Source of the DNA: Prochilodus magdalenae
Lineage: Eukaryota; Chordata; Actinopteri; Characiformes; Prochilodontidae
Direction of reading: 5' to 3'
Assembly (NCBI GenBank): GCA_024036415.1
Contig: JAMWET010001950.1
Coordinates: 378,001 to 442,000, forward strand
Length of the DNA stretch: 64,000 bases
Positions 1 to 10,038 of this stretch are shown piece after piece. Below the pieces are notes generated by a model. The model did not search any database. It was not told where the DNA came from and worked only from the letters and a program-made list of their open reading frames with translations. Each line of letters opens with the position of its first letter. Within the stretch, counting starts at the first letter, position 1. The position numbers and the translations under genes were made by a program.

Positions 1-404
1 CTATAAGGTCAGTGGATTCCATAAAGAGGACAGTGATTGAGGGTGCAGGGTGGGGTAAGTGGCCAGTGTGATTCTAACACTAAGAAATGTGAAGGTGTGA
101 AAGGACTATAGAACGTCAATACAGATTCTGCTTTGGTGCATTCTTCCCTTCAGTGTGGTGAAAATGTCAGAGCACACTTGCTGTCAAACTCTTTCCACAC
201 CAGTGCAGTCAGTGAGGGATGTAGTTACAGAATGGTGCATTGGAACCATGGCCCTCATTCCATTTTCGCTTTTAGCAAGAACGTGCAACTGAGCTCGTCA
301 AAATATGGCACGTGCCAAGACTGAGGAGGGTAAGGGAGATGGAGGCAAGGAGGAAGGGTGTGTGAGAGAGAGAGGGAGCGTGTGACGGGGAGCTGCTTCC
401 TCTG
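1..404. other. Unassigned single-copy DNA
   Basis: No gene, transposon or tandem repeat is recognised. Near 344-390 the plus strand becomes purine-rich (GAGAGAGAGGGAGCG). Short open frames here have no protein-like character. Confidence 0.5.
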
Positions 405-760
405 AGAACTTTAATGTGGGCTTGCAGTTTTCATTTTGCCCCTGAATGCAGTGATTTGCAGCCATAATAGAGTCTGCACAGCGGCAACAAGGAGGCGGCG
501 GCTGGGCCGGAGGAAATCAATCCTATCATGGTAATAGGGGCTCAGATGGGCCTGACGCGGCCCGCTCTTACCGCACGACCCGAGCTGTCCAGAGATGGAT
601 GGTGCAAAGTAAATAGCAAGCAGCACAAGCTAGCGCAGGTTTCCTGGGATAACATCACAGCAGAGAAGCCGATAAAGCCCATAACCGCCTCCTTCAGTGC
701 GCTAATAGTATCCACACCTCTGAAATGTGTGAATCTGCTACCACGCTGACAAATGCCATG
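405..760. promoter_or_regulatory. Candidate conserved non-coding block
   Basis: This block is non-repetitive, richer in G+C and CpG than its surroundings, and carries clustered homeodomain-like or forkhead-like words (TAATAG, AATCAATC, GTAAATA, GATAAAG). No splice-framed coding exon is evident; open frames on both strands are short and lack recognisable motifs. Such texture in a repeat-rich teleost intron or intergenic region is typical of ancient enhancers, but this is inference from composition only. Confidence 0.22.
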
Positions 761-1629
761 TGAGCGTACGCTTGCTGTGATGGCATTTCAGTTTCACCGT
801 AAGCCTAACAAACGATTTTAGAAGTCTGGTGGTGCTACAAGCAGCTTATGAGGGTCCAGGGAATCCCTTGCCTCACTATGCGGCAAGAGGGATCACAAAA
901 AGCCCACAAGGCAAGCATGCTAAGCAAAGCTGTAGAGCGCCAGGCCGTGCAAAGGTCACGCTTTCACCCCTGAGCCATGCTGTGTTCTTTGGGTGACCTT
1001 TAACCCACCCAGCATCTTTGGGGAAGCTTGCTGTGATCTCTTACCCAGCTAGAATCATTGATGGAGCCATTGTTTATTCCTGATTTGCAGTATTAAACCC
1101 TACCTGCAGTCTCAGGCGTCCAATTAGCGCAGTTTATGCTAGCCAACAATCTCATGGCCTGACATACAAGGATTTTGCATGCTAGCTGTATTTCACTGAC
1201 AGGATCCACATCATCCTGTCTAATTAACAAACGGCCCAGCTGCTAATGTCGTGACATTGTTCTGTGTGCTGGATGCAGATAGCCTGTCAAAAAAAAGAGC
1301 TGAAGAGGTACTTTCTGAAACTTTCTCATAAAGTGATGCACTGAATTTACCTGGTTTAAAGGCACATACTGTTTCATCATGAATAAAATATAGTATTAAA
1401 CCCATTTATCTTTTCAGTGTACTAACTTTTGGTCAATAACTGTAATAATGCAAGAGCTGTGCTGGAGTAATATATCATTAATGGAACCGAATGCTGCTTC
1501 TGAGGCATGCCTATGAAGGCTTCATTCATTTTATTCAGAAAAAGTCAGGGTGCCTGCCAGCATGTTCAAGGTAAATTCAATACATTTTATTTATTTTCAT
1601 AATATTTTTTATTATTTTCATAATATTTA
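761..1629. other. Unassigned single-copy DNA
   Basis: AT-leaning unique sequence without a recognised gene or repeat. It leads into the retroposon tail and AT microsatellite that follow. Confidence 0.45.
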
Positions 1630-1709
1630 CTTTGCACATGTCCTGTACACATACTGTACTGTACTGTACTGTTTGCACACATTGTTTTTGTCTATTTGTC
1701 TTTGCACTA

Positions 1710-1800
<91 letters not shown>

Positions 1801-1945
1801 TATATACAAACACATTCTTTAACTGCACTGGAGAAGGAGCCTGACCGTGTTTCGTTATACTGTACAACACTGTATTGGTATAATGACAGTAAAGTTGAAT
1901 TGAGTTGAATTAAATTAAACTGAATTGAATTGAATTGAATTGAAT
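1630..1945 (+). mobile_element. Non-LTR retroposon 3' tail, GAATT-type
   Basis: The 3' part reads AATGACAGTAAAGTTGAATT and then decays into GAATT repeats. This matches the end of a very common fish LINE/SINE class whose 3' UTR finishes with ACAATAAAGTTGAATTG repeats. The body is interrupted by an AT microsatellite. The 5' end is missing or unrecognisable, as expected for a 5'-truncated retroposon. The clade (CR1/L2-like) is a guess. Confidence 0.55.
1712..1797. repeat. (TA)n microsatellite
   Basis: An almost uninterrupted AT dinucleotide run of about 85 bp inside the retroposon tail. Open frames made only of Ile and Tyr across it are artefacts. Confidence 0.95.
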
Positions 1946-1994
1946 ATAAGGTCTTCTACTTAATATACCTCTATGTACCACTTTAAACTTAATT

Positions 1995-2890
1995 GCAATG
2001 CTGTTGGGATGGAAGATAAAGGTTACTAGGAACAATAAGTGATATTAATATGGACAATATTTACGAGCTACACATACAGAAGTACTGTCTCTTAATATGC
2101 TGTCTTGCCATCATGTTTGCTAACACAACATGCCGGACTTCTCAGCATGCAGATAGATCAGTGTGTATCTATCTATCTACATATTTATATACCCTTGTTA
2201 TTTGGTAGTTGCACCCAGAAGGAATCAACCGACAGGAATGAAACTTGGTGGGTAGGTTTGACATCAGTTTACATGATAATGATTCAATTGGGCCTTATTA
2301 TTATTTTTGCAAACAAAGTATGCATCAGAAGTGTTAACAAGCTAGATGGAGAGGGGTCACATAGGCCTCCGGGAAGTAGGGCAGTCTTATCTGCATATTG
2401 TGGACCATACCAGTCGTGCAGATACTACCATAGCACCCTGTTGCTGACTGCACTACACTACATCAATGTCGCCAAAGACTGCAGTGGTGTTCTGCCAGAC
2501 TGTCATGGAGCGACCCAGAATGGCAGCAGGTCATCTTCAGGGACGAGTCCAGCTTTTGTCTTGGTGGAGATGAGGTGAAGGGTTTGTTGTCATGCATCAC
2601 ACACCCAGAAGGTCTGGTGTCGCTCCACCTCCAGCCCTACCGCAAAATCTGCAGGACCTGTCTGAGAATATTGAAGCTGTATGGGATGGGTCTGGCATGT
2701 TGTGTTAGCATACATGGCAGCCCGGTGCTATACTGAGAGACACTTCTGTATGTGTAGCTCAATAAATATTCCCCATGTCAGTCTAAATGTGCCATCATTT
2801 ATTGTTCCTGGTGACCTTTATCTTCCTTCGCCACAGCACTGCAGTCCCACACTTCCTTCTGGGTGCAACTCTTCTTGTAATGAGGCGTGT
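1995..2890 (+). mobile_element. Decayed Tc1-like element, family A
   Basis: The ends are related as inverted repeats. At the left GGAAGATAAAGGT..., an AGGAACAATAA word and a GAGCTACACATACAG word run in order, and their reverse complements appear at 2744-2870, ending in CACTTCCTTCTGGGTGCA. Between them lies decayed transposase sequence. Partial copies of the same family occur near 20126, 41785, 46990, 50150, 56375 and 58845, so it has been active in this genome. About 0.9 kb remains versus the usual 1.2-1.6 kb, so the copy is internally shortened. Confidence 0.6.
2400..2640 (+). pseudogene. Tc1-like transposase fragment
   Basis: The frame of position 2530 reads VIFRDESSFCLGGDE, matching the Tc1 transposase block around the first catalytic Asp (usual form W..V.FSDES.F). 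The Asp codon is at 2542-2544. Upstream wording (VAKDCNGVLPDCH-like) lies in another frame, so frameshifts have occurred. No second Asp or catalytic Glu block is visible before the right inverted repeat, so the fragment is non-functional. Confidence 0.55.
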
Positions 2891-3249
2891 AGAATGTATA
2901 GCTCATATCACTGTAATACATTATAACATATACTGCGAATCACCACATCCCCAGCGACCATATCGGACAGCATGCACACAGTTCCAGCCAGTACAAAGAC
3001 CCCAGGGCACTCGGGAACCTTCCCCCCACTTTAAGTCTGTGCAGCGGGAGACGGGAGGGAGATGGGAGCAACTAAATTGTTCCGCCTTCTGCTTCCTCCG
3101 CTGACCACCACAGCATCGACCAGTAACCCCAGGCTACTGGTGACCCCTTCCACACACATAACACGCTAACGACCCACATCCCCAGACACAGAAAAGCACA
3201 ATTAACACATACCTTAAACTAATGGACAATGACAATAACCACAACAACG
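2891..3249. other. Unassigned DNA
   Basis: No gene is recognised. A local stretch reads CATCCCCAGCGACCATATCG. This may be the 5' part of the LINE remnant that follows, but I cannot show it. Confidence 0.35.
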
Positions 3250-3640
3250 AATACCTGTTCCGGAGGGCACGCCTTCTCATGATCCTTCCTGCCTTATGAG
3301 CTTCAAGAGGACAGAATTAGCCAGCTGCAGACTGCTACAATATCAATGATGCCACACCAACTCACAGAGCTGTTTCTTAACAGGTTTATCAGAGGTTTAC
3401 TTAAAGTGTTCAGGTGTCTGTAGCCATCATTTAGTTAACTGTGATATAACTAGGAGGATGGGTTCCCCTCAGGGTTTCTTTCCTAACTCTAATGGAGTTT
3501 TTCCTTGTCACTGTTTCCTCTGGCTTGCTCACGGGGGGCTTGGACACTTGGACCCACGGACTCCTTGTTTTCTTTTCCTTACATAAACTGCGTTTCTGTG
3601 AAGCTGCTTTGAGACAGCATTAGTTGTAAAATGCACGACA
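3250..3640 (+). mobile_element. LINE-derived 3' region (L2-like)
   Basis: This contains a phrase set common to fish LINE 3' regions: GGGTTTCTTTCCTAACTCTA, GGAGTTTTTCCTTGTCACTG, then AAGCTGCTTTGAGACA. There is no clear simple-repeat tail or target duplication. The clade assignment is from memory of fish repeats. Confidence 0.4.
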
Positions 3641-3805
3641 CCAATAAGTGCTGAGTGATATATTTTTCATTTCAAGGTCACTTCAAAATGCAGTGAGGGA
3701 AATCAGTGTCAGATCATGCGTGCAACTTGTGGTGCAGTATTTTAACACTTCTTTCTGGGTGAACTATTTGATGATGAGTGTATTAATAATATTAAAAACT
3801 ATATA

Positions 3806-4012
3806 CAGTGGGGAAAATAAGTATTTAGTCAGTCACCAATTGTGCAAGTTGTCCCACTTAAAAAGATGAGAGAGGCCTGTAATTGACATCATAGGTAGAC
3901 CTCAACTATGAGAGACAAAATGTGGAAAAAAATTGAGAAAGTCATTTTGTCTGATTTTTAAAGAATTTATTTGCAAATAATGGTGGAAAATAAGTATTTG
4001 GTCAATAACAAA
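3806..4012 (+). repeat. Left terminal inverted repeat of Tc1 element
   Basis: Carries the outer (3812-3831) and inner (3985-4004) copies of the 20-bp direct repeat. These are the expected transposase binding sites. Confidence 0.9.
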
Positions 4013-4170
4013 CAAGCAAGATTTCTGGCTGTCACAGACCTGTAACTTCTTTTTTAAGAGGCTCCTCTTTCCCCCACTCATTACCTGTATTAATGGCACC
4101 TGTTTGAAGTCGTTAACAGTATAAAAGACACCTGCCTACAACCTCAAACACTCACACTCCAAACTCCACT

Positions 4171-5195
4171 ATGGTGAAGACGAAAGAGCTGTCGGAGGAC
4201 ACCAGAAACCGAATTGTAGACCTGCACCAGGCTGGGAAGACTGAATCTGCAATAGGCAAGCAGCTTGATGTGAAGAAATCTACTGTGGGAGCAATAATCA
4301 GAAAATGGAAGACCTACAAGACCACTACTAATCTCCCTCGATCTGGGGCTCCACGCAAGATCTCAGCCCGTGGGGTCAAAATGATCACAAGAACGGTAAG
4401 GAAAAATCCCAGAACCACAAGGGGGGATCTAGTGAATGACCTGCAGGAAGCTGGGACCAACGTTACAAAAGGCTACCATCAGCAACACACTACGACGCCA
4501 GGGACTCAGATCTTGCAGTGCCAGACGTGTCCCCCTGCTTAAGCCAGTCCATATCCAGGCACGTCTGAAGTTTGCTAGAGAGCATTTGGATGTTCCAGAA
4601 GAGTATTGGGAGAATGTCATATGGTCAGATGAAACCAAAGTAGAACTATTTGGTAAAAAACACAACTCGTCGTGTTTGGAGGAAAGTGAATGCGGAGTTG
4701 CATCCAAAGAACACCATACCAACTGTGAAGCATGGGGGTGGCAACATCATGCTTTGGGGCTGTTTCTCTGCAAAGGGACCAGGACGACTGGTCCGTGTAC
4801 ATGAAAGAATGAATGGGGCCATGTATTGTGAGATTTTGGGTGCAAACCTCCTTCCATCAGCAAGGGCAATGAAGATGAAACGTGGCTGGGTCTTTCAGCA
4901 TGACAATGATCCCAAGCACACTGCCAGGGCAACAAAGGAGTGGCTTCGTAAGAAACATTTCAAAGTCCTGGAGTGGCCTAGCCAGTCTCCCGATCTCAAC
5001 CCCATCGAAAACCTTTGGAGGGAGTTGAAAGTCCGTGTTGCCCGCCGACAGCCCCAAAACATCACTGCTCTAGAGGAGATCTGCATGGAGGAATGGGCCA
5101 ACATACCAGCAACAGTGTGTGCCAACCTTGTGAAGACTTACAGAAAACGTTTGACCTCTGTCATTGCCAACAAAGGATATACAACAAAGTATTGA
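4171..5195 (+). pseudogene. Tc1 transposase, two frameshifts
   Basis: A DDE transposase of about 340 residues, read in three successive stop-free pieces. Residues 12-47 form the paired-like helix-turn-helix ([11 protein letters not shown]...), followed by a GAPRK hook near residue 59 in place of the usual GRPR. The first break is a one-base change near 4470; the second is in an A-run at about 4652-4660. The catalytic triad is retained: Asp codon 4628-4630 (WSDETK), Asp 4902-4904 (HDNDPKH) and Glu 5007-5009 (LNPIENLW), with 34 residues between the last two (DD34E). The chosen start ATG at 4171 lies 158 bp inside the left inverted repeat, as usual. The stop is TGA at 5193-5195. As it stands it cannot make a full enzyme, but the ends could still be mobilised in trans. 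Confidence 0.9.
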
Positions 5196-5204
5196 GATGA
5201 ACTT

Positions 5205-5410
5205 TTGTTATTGACCAAATACTTATTTTCCACCATTATTTGCAAATAAATTCTTTAAAAATCAGACAAAATGACTTTCTCAATTTTTTTCCACATTTTG
5301 TCTCTCATAGTTGAGGTCTACCTATGATGTCAATTACAGGCCTCTCTCATCTTTTTAAGTGGGACAACTTGCACAATTGGTGACTGACTAAATACTTATT
5401 TTCCCCACTG
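5205..5410 (-). repeat. Right terminal inverted repeat of Tc1 element
   Basis: Reverse complement of 3806-4012 with few differences. Inner and outer direct repeats are at 5212-5231 and 5385-5404. A flanking TA follows at 5411-5412. Confidence 0.9.
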
Positions 5411-5570
5411 TACTTACTGGGGCCCCCTAGTGGTAGACTCGTTCCTATGCTATTTAGCTCAAATCATCTTGAAATGATATCTTGCTATTCTAATGTACAT
5501 ATAAGGTAATGTTCTCCTGTAGTTAGTATTTCCTAAAGTTAATTCAATGCATCACTTTATTTTCCAGGAC

Positions 5571-6200
5571 AGGACCTAGGAAAGCGCACTTTTCGACAGG
5601 TTCCTATGTTACGTAACCAGTGTTCTCCCTCTCTGCACTTCTCCGTCTTTGCCCTGTCAGTCGATAGCAGTCTCGCGCTCTCCATCTCTCTCTGCAGAGT
5701 TCATTTTGGCGATGACAGGAGCTCTGCAGGATGTCTCCTCAGTCTGGCTGTCCCATTACGCTCCATCAGCTGTTTTGTGAGGGGTCGCGACTACGGGGAG
5801 ACAATCCGGACGCTCCAATCTGTCTGCCTGCCGGCCTGCTCGTCCAGTCGGCACAGAAGAGTCGGTCGCACTTGTCATCATCATTCAGATGTTGAAATTG
5901 TCACTTTGCCCGTGCAATACTGGCGCAAAGTGCCTGGCCAGCGCTGCTTGCCCTTGGAGCGGGACAATGAGTGCTTATTAGGTCCGGCCTAGACGGGCCC
6001 TTCTGTCACCCTGCCTCATTTTAAATCTCTCGGCACGCATCTCGTCAGCGCTTTTCTCCTATCACGACGCCTGATTAGCATCGGTATTGAAGCCAGATGG
6101 GGTACCATTTGAATCTTCATCGCTTAAATATATGCGCATTATACTGCGTGATTATTGCAGGGCAGATGATGGTGGCCCGCAGGGGTTAAGGTGGGATGTG
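5571..6200. promoter_or_regulatory. Candidate conserved non-coding or CpG-rich block
   Basis: Unique sequence, CpG-enriched (for example GGGGTCGCGACTACGGGG near 5785), then AT-rich with homeobox-like and octamer-like words (GATTAGCAT, ATATGCGCAT). A 128-codon plus frame (5606-5992) has no recognisable domain and an odd composition, so I do not call a gene. A CpG-rich enhancer or an unrecognised 5' exon/promoter are both possible. Confidence 0.22.
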
Positions 6201-6573
6201 GCCTACGCTGACTGCATTGGCTCCCTGTTAGATATTAGGTTTCTGTGTTGGAAGAGATGAGTTATCAGTATATGGAGCTGCCTCCCTTTCAAGGACAGAC
6301 TGGCCTCATTTGTGTATTCACAAAGACTATAAAGAAGACCAAAGCTGAGAGCAGTGCAGATCATAAACATACATACAGCGTGATGCAAGTAAGGGGCCTT
6401 GTGTCTTCTTTCAAGACCTGAATTAGATGCAGACATGAGATTTTTATTTTTGGCTACCCAGCGGCCATGCCTTCTCAAACTGGAGATGTTGAATTAGCCT
6501 GCTGCCACATATATTTATACATGCATACATTATTATGCATATATTTATATGAAAATACTTGGTATAACAGTAA
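6201..6573. other. Unassigned DNA
   Basis: Unique and AT-rich toward the end. No gene or repeat recognised. Confidence 0.45.
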
Positions 6574-6775
6574 TACATTTACCTGACACTCTTATCCAGA
6601 GCGACTTACTAGATTAATGATTACAGGTAGGCCAATGTAGTGTTAGGAGTCTTGCCCAAGGACTCTTATTGGTGTAGCTCAGCATAATCACCCAGACTGG
6701 GATTCGAACCCCAGTCTCCCACACATGGAGGTGGCACCCTGAGTAGTGGTGTTACCCACTGAGCTACCCCAACCA
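6574..6775 (-). mobile_element. tRNA-derived SINE
   Basis: Read on the minus strand it starts GGGGTAGCTCAGTGGGTAAC (A-box-like) and has a B box GGTTCGAATCC complementary to about 6699-6710. It then has the body AAGAGTCCTTGGGCAAGACT and ends in the TAAGTCGCTCTGGATAAGA tail class. Other copies at 12899, 39190 and 44574 share body and tail. The polymerase III boxes explain the tRNA-like look; this is not a tRNA gene. Confidence 0.85.
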
Positions 6776-7072
6776 CAAAACCCTGTTCTAAGCGTTGATG
6801 TCTAGGCTAGTAAAAGTTTCTGACGCACAATTCTGGAATCGACTCCTCAACCCCACTTCATTTGAACCAACACAGCCTCAGAGCCGAGGATGATGAAGAG
6901 GCAGAAGTGGTTTCCCATTCCCCAGGATCTTTCCTGAATTTCCTAGTCCACCTTAAGTGCTGCAGCAGTTAACAGAAATTCAGCAGCTTAAGAAGCTGAA
7001 TAAAAGGAGTAAGTGTCAGTTGTGTCCTCTTTCCCACAGTGTTCTTCTTTTTGTTTTTTTCCTCGTAATTAG
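6776..7072. other. Unassigned DNA
   Basis: Unique sequence. Nothing recognised. Confidence 0.4.
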
Positions 7073-7076
7073 ATAA

Positions 7077-7127
<51 letters not shown>

Positions 7128-7165
7128 CTTTATTGATCCCAGAGGGAAATACAAGATCGTTTCAT
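7073..7165 (-). mobile_element. GATA-tailed non-LTR retroposon 3' end
   Basis: A GATA run (about 7075-7129) abuts ACTTTATTGATCCCAGAGGG. On the minus strand this is a GGGATCAATAAAGT 3' UTR end followed by an ATCT tail. The same junction occurs at 31529, 54020, 60597 and 60950, showing one retroposon family that ends in this tetranucleotide. Confidence 0.7.
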
Positions 7166-7429
7166 TATCGTCAGCATCAATTCCTGCGATTAATCTGGAA
7201 ACTTCAACATGTTGATTTTTTATTGTAAATGAACCATGTTGCCAAGTTTGACTCCCTTCACTCCTTCCTCGTCTTCTCTGACTCCTTCACTCCTCTTCCA
7301 CTTGCCTCCTGTAATTGCTTGCCAAGCAGGAGACTGAATGGCACAACTCAGATAACACTGTGACTGAGGAGACACGCTCGGTGTGCTGACTGGTAAATTT
7401 AATTTTAAAGAGCTTCCAGATGGAGGTTT
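7166..7429. other. Unassigned DNA
   Basis: Unique and pyrimidine-rich around 7250-7310 (CTCCTTCCTCGTCTTCTCTG). No gene seen. Confidence 0.4.
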
Positions 7430-7980
7430 AGATGAAACTCATAGGTTTACGTAAATACTGCAGTGATGAACTGTCCACCCAAGCACACCAAGCCCATCTT
7501 TGGGCAAGTGCATCTTTGCTGATGCTAGCACTGAGATTCTGGGTTTGTAAAACTGCATTGGCACATTGGCCGCTAAATGGATCACCATGTACTGCAGGCC
7601 CATCAACCTCGTTGAAGACCAGGGGATTCAAGGTATTATCCAGATCGCCTCAGGCTGCCCATCATACATGTCACGTTGAAGGGGAACACACTGCATGTGT
7701 TGCACTGACAGAAGTCCACTGGACACCAGCAAACAAGAATAACTACAGCATAAGTACTACAGCACACCTAATGGATGACAAACAGCAGCTGCACTCATTT
7801 GCTTTTAGTGTGGTGAAAACAGAGGGAAGGCATTTTGTTGAAGCATGTGCAAGTCAGTTCTTTTAAATGGCAAAGGAGTTAAAGACAACAGAAGAGGTCA
7901 CCAAGCACACCCTGAGATTTGTTACTCTGCAAACTAAGAGAATTCAATTCAGAAATCATCAAAAGTAAGCTGAGATTTTA
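7430..7980 (+). pseudogene. hAT-type transposase fragment
   Basis: In the frame of 7572 the text reads AKWITMYCRPINLVEDQG, then IIQIASGCPSYMS. After a frameshift near 7665-7690, the frame of 7432 reads LTEVHWTPANKNNYSISTTA then HLMDDKQQLHSFAF and GRHFVEACASQF. This order matches Ac/ZBED-like hAT transposases: a RP.s.VE..GF block, the T.D.WTS.....Y...T.H block, then the H....L. segment. The usual catalytic Asp of T.D.W appears as Glu (TEVHW). No zinc finger or dimerisation tail is seen, so it is a short relic. Confidence 0.6.
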
Positions 7981-8406
7981 TCACAAAGTGAATATAGTAG
8001 AAGTCAGTCCTAGCTTTAAACTGATTATTAACTGATTAATAATATGACTTAGTATAAATCGTGATTAATAACGGGCTATGATTATGATAAAGTTGAGATC
8101 ATTAATAAAAAGCATTTTTGGTTTAAAAGGTTGGCTGGTTAGCAGTTGGTGTCATAAATCTGGTACCTAAACTCTCAACTCTACACTCAGACTGTCTCCT
8201 GCTTTGCACTCTCCTCCGTTAGAATGTGCCTCCAGCCAAAAACAATAAGAAAACTCAGCGTTTCGACTCTTAGAGTCATTGACCAAGAGGCAACACTGAC
8301 TCCCTGGCGCGCAGGAGTCGAAGAATTGACTGTTTTGAAATCAGCTCCTCATCACTAGTAAAAGTATCTCAATTCTTGCCAGGGTATCCAATATATAACC
8401 TATAGA
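7981..8406. other. Unassigned DNA
   Basis: AT-rich, perhaps containing more decayed hAT sequence up to about 7965. Otherwise nothing recognised. Confidence 0.35.
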
Positions 8407-8785
8407 TGTAACGTGGAGAGTGATAAGAAGGTAGGAAATGCAAATGCGAGTCAAAACGTCTAATATGAACCAACAGAACATAAAACTAGAAAGGAAAGAC
8501 ACTAGAAACAAAAGACTCCCAAGTACAAGGAACCCGGGGAACAAACAGAGCACCAAGCAAACACAAAGCCAACAACTTGGTGTATAAATACACAACAACC
8601 AACATGGAACACCTGGGAAGGGGAGGAGCCTTAAACTAAGCACAGGTGAGGGGCGTGGCATGAGGGCAGAGAAAAGGAAGAGCTAGAAACCAAAATAAAC
8701 CAAAGCACATGGAAAATGGCAAGGTCCTGAGGCCAGGTAAACAAAGACGGTAACAGGCAACAGGGAAACAGGGCAAGGCGTGACA
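8407..8785. mobile_element. Solo LTR candidate
   Basis: A 379-bp block starts TGTAACG and ends CGTGACA (TG...CA ends, short imperfect inverted repeats). It is flanked by near-identical 5-mers, ATAGA (8402-8406) and GTAGA (8786-8790), as for LTR-retrotransposon insertion. A TATAAATA word lies near 8583 and AATAAA near 8692. A related block sits at 62908-63230 (shared ACACCTGGGAAGGGG and CTAAG-ACAGGTGA phrases). Internal retroelement genes are absent. The TATA word is nearly palindromic, so orientation is left open. Confidence 0.55.
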
Positions 8786-8982
8786 GTAGAATAGTTTCCT
8801 GCCTCAAGCTTATTTCTTAAAATCTGCTAAAGGGTCTGCCAATACAGTGACACAGCCTGGCTAGTTATACCTGGTAAATTACTATTGTAAGTCACTCTCA
8901 CTGTTTTGGCAGATCACTCTGCTAATAAAAAAAAAATCTTGATGCAAGAAGCTATTCTGCCAATACATTGTGATAATGATAC
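8786..8982. other. Unassigned DNA
   Basis: Short unique spacer. The last 8 bp (8975-8982) are the target duplication of the hAT element that follows. Confidence 0.5.
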
Positions 8983-10030
8983 TGGGGCTGTTTGTCAGTC
9001 GAATCGGATTTGCCCGTCCTGGTCGACGATTCGACTATTCGTTCATGCTTTTTCTCCATATACATTACCTAGTAATCAGTAAACCAGTCTGCATACGGTT
9101 CAGATCTGATCCTCCTCATTTAGAAAGTCAGCAGAGTCACAGGGACATATTTCTGAACTAAAAGAGGCGGGGCATATGATGATCGATCTGAACTGGAGCC
9201 TTTAGTTACAGGATACAGTGTCGGGCAGCAGCGCGAATTTATGCTAAACATTAGCGCTTATAGCTTCTAGTCTTTTTAATTTCACTTTTAACAACTTCTT
9301 CAGTACGAGGACCCTTCATCTTTCATCTCTCATAAATAATGAACTGATATAAATAAAACCAGATTAGTCCATATTTATATTATTTATAGATTAAAAGAAG
9401 AATGGTAGACCTGAAACCGTTTCATTATATTACCCTCACTGGAATCATTATCTCTCGTTTATCAGCAGGTAGATTAAGTGACTGTACTTATCCTTAAATA
9501 AAGATAATCTTAGCTGTAGACGAATAAATAAACATATCTGTAATTTAGGTTCTAAAATTATGTCTAAATTGAAAGTCAGCTCCCTCGTTTGAAGCAGTGT
9601 TGGATGTCTGACTGACTGAAGAGCAGAATTCGGTTTCACTTGTTCGGATTCTCTTCTTCAAAACCTCTTCCAGACTTTCTCTGAGACATCGTTCCCCCCC
9701 ATCGTTCTCAGCCTTAGCTGCCTGTAGCGGTGAACCGTTAGCGCACGTCGTCACGTGGATTAAATTGTTTAGCTAGGATGCGTCACAGCCCTTTAATATA
9801 TATAGACTTTAATATATTTAATATAGACTTTAATATATATAAATTATTCCCCTTTTATTACATTTTTACAATGTCTTTTACATTCTTGAAGTTCTTGTGC
9901 ATTTTTGTAAGCTTTAGTCTGTTTAACAGGGAAAAAAGGTCACTGTTGTCAGTCGACTTGAAGGGTCTCAGTCGACTTAAAGGGTCTCCGACTGACGATT
10001 CGAATCGTCGACTTCTAGAGGGCAGCCCTA
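8983..10030. mobile_element. Non-autonomous hAT-like element
   Basis: The ends are TGGGGCTG... and ...CAGCCCTA, short imperfect inverted repeats of the hAT kind. The 8-bp flanks AATGATAC (8975-8982) and AATAATAC (10031-10038) match at 7 of 8 positions, the diagnostic hAT target size. Subterminal GTCGACGATTCGA-type words recur near both ends. I see no transposase in the 1048-bp interior; short frames have no recognisable domain. It would depend on an autonomous relative. Confidence 0.68.
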
Positions 10031-10038
10031 AATAATAC

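Larger units (their letters stand above)
3806..5410 (+). mobile_element. Complete Tc1-like transposon, IR/DR type
   Basis: The element is 1605 bp, begins CAGTGGGGAAAATAAG and ends with its reverse complement. It is flanked by TA on both sides (3804-3805 and 5411-5412), the usual Tc1/mariner target duplication. Inverted repeats are about 207 bp (3806-4012 and 5205-5410) and nearly identical. Each holds two direct repeats (GGAAAATAAGTATTTRGTCA), which places it in the IR/DR layout known from Sleeping Beauty relatives. The interior holds one transposase reading frame broken by two single-base shifts. The near identity of the ends suggests a fairly recent insertion. Confidence 0.93.

Noticed and set aside
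1550..1844. Ile-Tyr-rich frames on both strands
   Set aside because: Product of the TA microsatellite.
5606..5992. 128-codon plus frame in a CpG-rich block
   Set aside because: No domain, no splice or promoter context that fits; GC-rich DNA has few stops by chance.
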